From assembly GCF_024171725.1 (NCBI RefSeq), contig NZ_JAMTCG010000006.1, positions 62,001-126,000 on the forward strand: a stretch of DNA of 64,000 nt, given 5' to 3'. The position numbers were made by a program, and so were the translations under genes. The stretch is from Williamsia serinedens. Its GTDB lineage: Bacteria > Actinomycetota > Actinomycetes > Mycobacteriales > Mycobacteriaceae. Numbering within the stretch: position 1 is the stretch's first letter; the number at the start of each line of letters is the position of its first letter. Shown here in pieces: positions 59,582 through 64,000 of the stretch. Under the pieces are notes generated by a model that saw nothing but the letters and a program-made list of their open reading frames with translations, was not told where the DNA came from and ran no database searches.

Positions 59582-60826
59582 ATGCCCCGCTTGCCGCGTC
59601 CCGTCGCGTTCTGGCTGGTCGCCGTCACCACGGCGACGGTCCTGCTGTCCTCGGCCGCGCCGTCGCCGCTCTACCCCGTCTACCAGCAGGTGTTCGGCTT
59701 CTCGGCCTTCACGTTGACGGTGGTGTTCGCGGTGTACGTGATCGCGCTCGTCGGCACGCTGCTCACGGTCGGGTCCATCTCCGACCACATCGGCCGACGT
59801 CCGGTCCTCGCCGCGTCGATCGTGCTGCTCATCGTCGCGATGGTCGTGTTCGTCGAGGCCGACGGCACGGGCATGCTGCTGACCGCGCGCATCCTGCAGG
59901 GCCTCGCGACCGGCGCGCTGACGGGCACCGCGAGCGCGGCCCTGGTCGACCTCGCGCCGACACCGCACGTGGGCTCGATGATCACCACCGCCACCCCACC
60001 GCTCGGGCTGGCCACCGGTTCGGTGTTGGCCGGCGTGCTCGTGCAGTACGCACCGTTGCCGCGCGAGCTCGTCTACATCGTGGTCGGGACCGCGCTGGCG
60101 GTCATGCTGGTCGCCGTCGCGTTCCTGCCCGAGACGTCGCCCCTGCACGGGTTCGACTCCCGGCGACACCTCGCGACGACGCTGGCGCCGTCGATGTCCG
60201 TGCCCGGCGAGGTCCGCTCCACCTTCCTCGCCGCCGCACCGGCGATGGCGGCGACGTGGGCACTCGGTGGGCTCTACCTGTCGCTGGGCTCGTCGATCGC
60301 GGCGAAGGTGCTGGGCGTGACGAACCACGCCGCCGCGGGGGCGATCCTCTGCTCGTTCTTCGGGAGCGCGGCGACCGCCGCCGCTTTCGGGACGCGGCTG
60401 CCGTCGCGGGTGGCGATCGCTCTCGGCTACGGCGCGCTGGGTGCCGGCGTGCTGGTCACGATGGCGGCGACGCTGCTCACGTCCGCGCCGCTCTACGTCG
60501 CGGGGTCGGTCATCGCGGGCATCGGCTTCGGCACGACGCTGCTCGGTGTCATGACGACCATGGCCACCGCCACCGCGCCGAGCGATCGTGGCCGCGTCTT
60601 CGCGGCGGTGTTCGCGCTCAGCTACACGGCGTTCAGCGTCCCGGCCGTGGTCGCCGGCCTGCTCGCGACCCACGTCGGCCTCACCCCGACCGCGGTCGGG
60701 TACGCGCTGTTCATCGTCGGTCTCGTCGTGATCGCCGCCGCGGCGGCCGTCCTGACGGGTCGCCGAGCAGGCGCCGACGAGACCGCCGAGGACGTCGAGA
60801 CCGAGCTCGCGGAGTGCGCGGCCTGA
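59582..60826 (+). CDS. MFS transporter, drug-efflux type
   Basis: 414 aa with twelve transmembrane helices. SDHIGRRPVLAAS is motif A after helix 2, and LTARILQGLATGALTGTASAAL is the helix-4 region. There is no large loop. The N-terminal SSAAPSPLYPVYQ recurs in actinobacterial efflux-like members. ATG at 59582 with GGAGG 5 nt upstream. The divergent TetR and operator suggest induction by an exported compound. Confidence 0.9.
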   Translation: MPRLPRPVAFWLVAVTTATVLLSSAAPSPLYPVYQQVFGFSAFTLTVVFAVYVIALVGTLLTVGSISDHIGRRPVLAASIVLLIVAMVVFVEADGTGMLLTARILQGLATGALTGTASAALVDLAPTPHVGSMITTATPPLGLATGSVLAGVLVQYAPLPRELVYIVVGTALAVMLVAVAFLPETSPLHGFDSRRHLATTLAPSMSVPGEVRSTFLAAAPAMAATWALGGLYLSLGSSIAAKVLGVTNHAAAGAILCSFFGSAATAAAFGTRLPSRVAIALGYGALGAGVLVTMAATLLTSAPLYVAGSVIAGIGFGTTLLGVMTTMATATAPSDRGRVFAAVFALSYTAFSVPAVVAGLLATHVGLTPTAVGYALFIVGLVVIAAAAAVLTGRRAGADETAEDVETELAECAA

Positions 60827-60830
60827 CCGG

Positions 60831-62798
60831 TCAGGCCGTCACCCGGGCGAGGAACGCCAGCAGCGCCTCCCGGGCGGCACGCTGGCCGAGCGCCTGACCG
60901 AGGCGATCACCACCGAAGGCGATGCCGCCGGTCCACTGCGCCGCGGTCGGGAACTCGCCGAACCGGATCAGGTGCCCGGCGCCCGGCAGCACGACGAGCC
61001 TGTCCTCGTCGAGACCCCGACCGCGGACCAGGGCGTGCGCCATCCGCGCCGACGGCCACAGCGCGTCGTCGGCCCCGGCGATGCAGAGCACCGGCACCGG
61101 GACACCCGCACCCAGTGACGGACCCTCGGGGAGAGGGGTGTCGGTGGCGAGATCGAGCCCGGCGGCGTAGGCAGGCCAGAGGCGGAGCAGGCTCGGACGC
61201 CGACGGGCGATGTCGCGTCGGACCGTCGCCGCCTCCGCCACCAGCTGCGGCATCAGCCGTCCGGTCGGGACGGGCACCGCGGGCACGGGCGCGCCCGACC
61301 ATCGCCACGACGGGGTCTCCGGGATGTCACCGTCGGGACCGACCGCCTGCCAGCTGACCGACGACGGGCTGACCAGGACGAGGCCGGACAGGACGGTGTC
61401 CCGGATGGCCGAACCGGCGAGCGCGACCGCGGCCAGCAGACCCTCGGCGCCGCGGGAGATCCCGATCGCGACGACCTGCAACGGGTTGGCGTCGTCGAGG
61501 GCGCACGCCTCCGTCAGCGCCCGCGTGAACCGTTCGAGCGGGACGTCGACGACGGTCGCCTCGTCCGGCGCGGTCGGCTCGTCGGCCCACGATCCCGCGA
61601 CCGCCAGGTGGCCGCGCGAGGCCAGCATCGCGACCGTCGAGCGCTGCGAGTCGACACCGCCCTCGGACCCGCCGAAGCAGAGGACGACGGGCCACCCGGT
61701 GGCCGGGCGCTCGCCGGGAGGCCGGGCGACGACGGCCGGCCTGCCACCGAGGTCGACGTCCTCGACGCGCACGCCGTGGTCGCCGTGGGATCGGGTGACG
61801 GAGCGCCGCAGCACATCTCGTCCGTCCCGACGAATCGTGACGGTCACCGACCAGGCCTCGGCCGGCGGGACGAACATCTCGTCGACGAGGTCGTCGGTGG
61901 ACTCGGGTCGCATCGCCCAGATCGGCGCGGCGGGGTCCGCGACCGGCCAGTCACCCTCGCGCGGCGCGTCGCGGCCGGTGTCGACCGTCCCGTCGGTCGA
62001 CGCACGGAACCGCGCCGACGACGTCCACCGTCGCCCGACCAGGTCGACGCCCGCGCACTCCAGATCGACGTCGGCGTCGGGGTCGAGTCCGGTGACCGTG
62101 ACGACGAACGCGTCGTCGTGACGACTCTCCTCGGGCAGGTCCAGCGCCATGGACTCGTCGGTGATGTCCGGCGGGGCCGGAGGTTGATCGACCGGCGTCG
62201 CCGGCCGGGACCGCGCGGCCACCGTCGACGACTGCTTGTCGAACCACGGCGGGAACGCGCCGGACACGGCGCCCGCGAGACCGAGCACGACGAACGGGAT
62301 GACCCAGTAGCAGACGACGGACAGCGGACGGTCCGCGTCACGGACGGTGGCGCTCCCGTCGACGAGCGGTGGCACGAACGACACCAGCGTCATCACGGCG
62401 AACGCGCCGACCCACATCCAGGTCATCGCGAGGGTGATGGCGCGGAACCCGTCGGTCCGGGCGGTGGCCTCGTCGACCGCGTCCGCGGCGTACTCCCGCA
62501 CGAACGGTCGGCCGACGAGCACCCCCGCCAGCGCCACGAGGAACAACCCCAGGTTGCCCAGCGGCTGCAGCCATCGCTCCAGCACCGCGTCGTCGACGGT
62601 CAGCGCGACGATCAGCAGGACGACGAAGACGGCCGCCGTCCCCACGTCGAGGGATCGCCACCGGTGGTCACGCGACCGGCCGAGCGCGACCGCCAGGACG
62701 GCGCCGGCCGTCGCACAGGCCACGGCGACGACGAAACCCGTGTTGCCCACGAGCACCCAGAAGAGGATCCACGGCGCGAACCCCAGGACGAACGACAC
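60831..62798 (-). CDS. membrane protein fused to acyl-CoA thioesterase/BAAT-type hydrolase
   Basis: 655 aa. Residues 1-200 hold about five transmembrane segments (FAPWILFWVLVG, VVAVACATAGAVLAVAL, VFVVLLIVALTV, LGLFLVALAGVLVG, VVCYWVIPFVVLGLAG). Residues about 230-360 form a beta-rich domain like the acyl-CoA thioester hydrolase/BAAT N-terminal domain. Residues about 365-655 are a BAAT C-terminal hydrolase with GFSxG-type GISRGAEG, AGADDALWP and PGAGHLIRFG as Ser/Asp/His triad. BAAT enzymes are usually soluble; here the catalytic part is tied to a membrane domain. GTG at 62798 after GAGAGGTGGG. Confidence 0.78.
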   Translation of the reverse strand: MSFVLGFAPWILFWVLVGNTGFVVAVACATAGAVLAVALGRSRDHRWRSLDVGTAAVFVVLLIVALTVDDAVLERWLQPLGNLGLFLVALAGVLVGRPFVREYAADAVDEATARTDGFRAITLAMTWMWVGAFAVMTLVSFVPPLVDGSATVRDADRPLSVVCYWVIPFVVLGLAGAVSGAFPPWFDKQSSTVAARSRPATPVDQPPAPPDITDESMALDLPEESRHDDAFVVTVTGLDPDADVDLECAGVDLVGRRWTSSARFRASTDGTVDTGRDAPREGDWPVADPAAPIWAMRPESTDDLVDEMFVPPAEAWSVTVTIRRDGRDVLRRSVTRSHGDHGVRVEDVDLGGRPAVVARPPGERPATGWPVVLCFGGSEGGVDSQRSTVAMLASRGHLAVAGSWADEPTAPDEATVVDVPLERFTRALTEACALDDANPLQVVAIGISRGAEGLLAAVALAGSAIRDTVLSGLVLVSPSSVSWQAVGPDGDIPETPSWRWSGAPVPAVPVPTGRLMPQLVAEAATVRRDIARRRPSLLRLWPAYAAGLDLATDTPLPEGPSLGAGVPVPVLCIAGADDALWPSARMAHALVRGRGLDEDRLVVLPGAGHLIRFGEFPTAAQWTGGIAFGGDRLGQALGQRAAREALLAFLARVTA

Positions 62799-62953
62799 CC
62801 GACACCCACCTCTCGCTCGCCCCCTGTCCCCATCACATCGCATCGGCCGGGTCGAGATGCCCGGATCGGGCGTTGCCGACCTGCGACCTTCTCGCCGGGG
62901 CCCGATACGGGGTCGTGCTTCCGGCGGAAGCTACCCGGGAGTATCAAGGAGGT

Positions 62954-64000
62954 ATGCACCTGCAGCTCACGCCCGACGAGGCAGCTTTCCGCGACGAGAT
63001 GCGGACGTTCTTCACCACGAAGATCCCCAAGGAGATCCGGGAACGGTCCGCCAAGGGCGCCCTCAAGTTCCCCGAGGACATCGTCACCACCCAGCGCATC
63101 CTCAACGAGGAGGGCATCGCCGTCCCGAACTGGCCCGTCGAGGTGGGCGGCAAGGACTGGACCCCGGTGCAGCGCCACATCTGGCAGGACCAGCTGAACC
63201 TGGCAGCCGTGCCGGAACCGCTGGCGTTCAACGCCGCGATGGTCGGACCGGTCATCGCGCAGTTCGGCTCGCAGGAGATCAAGGACCGCTTCCTGCCGGC
63301 GACGGCCAACCTCGACATCTGGTGGTGCCAGGGCTTCTCCGAGCCCGAGGCCGGCTCCGACCTCGCGTCGCTGAAGACCAAGGCCGTCCGCGACGGCGAC
63401 CACTACATCGTCAACGGTCAGAAGACCTGGACCACGCTGGCGCAGTACGCCGACTGGATCTTCTGCCTGGTCCGCACCGACCCGGATGCCCCGAAGAAGC
63501 AGGCCGGGATCAGCTTCCTGCTCATCGACATGAACTCAGAGGGCATCGAGCGCCGCCCGATCCAGCTGATCGACGGTGGCCACGAGGTCAACGAGGTCTG
63601 GTTCACCGACGTGCGCGTGCCCGTGGAGAACCTCGTGGGCGAGGAGAACCAAGGATGGAGCTACGCCAAGTTCCTGCTGTCGAACGAGCGTGGCGGCATC
63701 GCCCGCGTCTCGTACAACAAGATCCGCCTGGCCCGGGCGAAGGAGCTCGCCGCGTCGATCACCACCGCGAACGGCACCCTTCTCGACGACCCGCACATGC
63801 GTGCGCGCTTCGTCGAGCTCGAGAACGCGCTGCTCGCACTCGAACTCACCCAGCTGCGGGTCATCGCCTCGGAGACCGGTGGGAAGCCGAACCCGGCGTC
63901 GTCGGTGCTCAAGCTGCGCGGCAGCGAGATCACGCAGGACGTCACCGAGCTCATGACCGACCTCGCCGGCAACGACGCGCTCACGGTGTTCGACCCTGCC
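62954..64000 (+). CDS. acyl-CoA dehydrogenase (3' truncated by window)
   Basis: First 349 codons; the gene runs past the window end. HLQLTPDEAAFRDEMRTFF is the N-terminal helical domain, WWCQGFSEPEAGSDLASLKTKA is the FAD/substrate signature, and GQKTWTTLAQYADW and VNEVWFTDVRVP follow the large-subunit FadE/pimeloyl-CoA dehydrogenase subgroup. In this subgroup partners are often two different subunits, so a second acyl-CoA dehydrogenase gene may follow. ATG at 62954 with AAGGAGG 3-4 nt upstream. Divergent from the BAAT-like gene. Confidence 0.93.
   Translation, partial: MHLQLTPDEAAFRDEMRTFFTTKIPKEIRERSAKGALKFPEDIVTTQRILNEEGIAVPNWPVEVGGKDWTPVQRHIWQDQLNLAAVPEPLAFNAAMVGPVIAQFGSQEIKDRFLPATANLDIWWCQGFSEPEAGSDLASLKTKAVRDGDHYIVNGQKTWTTLAQYADWIFCLVRTDPDAPKKQAGISFLLIDMNSEGIERRPIQLIDGGHEVNEVWFTDVRVPVENLVGEENQGWSYAKFLLSNERGGIARVSYNKIRLARAKELAASITTANGTLLDDPHMRARFVELENALLALELTQLRVIASETGGKPNPASSVLKLRGSEITQDVTELMTDLAGNDALTVFDPA

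Overview
The window is one contiguous piece of a high-GC actinobacterial chromosome. GTG starts are common, genes often overlap by 1-4 nt, and coding density is very high. The core gene order is groEL (minus), prolyl-oligopeptidase, lpd, a carboxymuconolactone-decarboxylase-like gene, ramB, aceA, fadB2, TetR, DUF445, XRE regulator, hbhA, DUF2516. From memory this matches the Mycobacterium tuberculosis groEL2-to-deoC block (about Rv0440 to Rv0478), read here in reverse. Together with an HbhA homologue, a 13E12-type DUF222/HNH gene and DUF5313 and DUF4873 proteins, this points to a mycolate-containing Mycobacteriales member outside Mycobacterium. Gordonia or Williamsia is my guess. I see no rRNA, tRNA, CRISPR array or intact insertion sequence.

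Layout. 1-9 kb: the tail of an LmeA-like protein, an Fe-S photolyase, an MHS transporter and deoC. A minus-strand group follows: AurF-like diiron protein, MerR regulator and alpha/beta hydrolase, then DUF2516, hbhA and its XRE regulator. 9-15.4 kb: SDR/TetR and TetR/DUF445 pairs, DUF4873 with an SDR, a polyphosphate kinase 2 and a rhomboid-like protein. 15.5-24.8 kb: a MetE-family protein with a dismantled zinc site, then fadB2 and aceA, divergent from ramB, then an AhpD-like protein, a methyltransferase and a PucR-type regulator. 24.8-33.3 kb: glycosyltransferase, HhH-GPD glycosylase with lpd, an old-yellow-enzyme homologue, CtaG-like protein and oligopeptidase. 33.3-35 kb: a DUF222/HNH gene set among three identical 16-bp palindromes. 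35-43.4 kb: a second PPK2, small secreted and lipid-binding-type proteins, a quinone oxidoreductase, tandem acyl-ACP thioesterases, tam, pncA and a TetR locus. 43.4-48.7 kb: secreted nuclease, a glycosylase/PUA-like fusion, DsbA-family protein and secreted hydrolase. 48.9-52.7 kb: an ssuCBAD sulfonate operon. 52.8-64 kb: secreted lipase-like protein with a GT1, groEL, GNAT with pirin, AhpD, TetR/MFS, a membrane-tethered BAAT-like hydrolase and the start of an acyl-CoA dehydrogenase.

The main metabolic theme is acetate and fatty-acid carbon through the glyoxylate shunt (aceA, fadB2, RamB, lpd). A palindrome matching the AcnR aconitase-repressor operator lies both before tam, where it covers a promoter, and between aceA and ramB. 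This suggests that trans-aconitate detoxification and the glyoxylate shunt share a regulon. The most unusual protein is the full-length MetE homologue. It keeps the residues that hold the homocysteine and folate backbones but has lost three of four zinc ligands, the catalytic His and the folate-contacting Trp. Functions are assigned by reading motifs; no database search was run.
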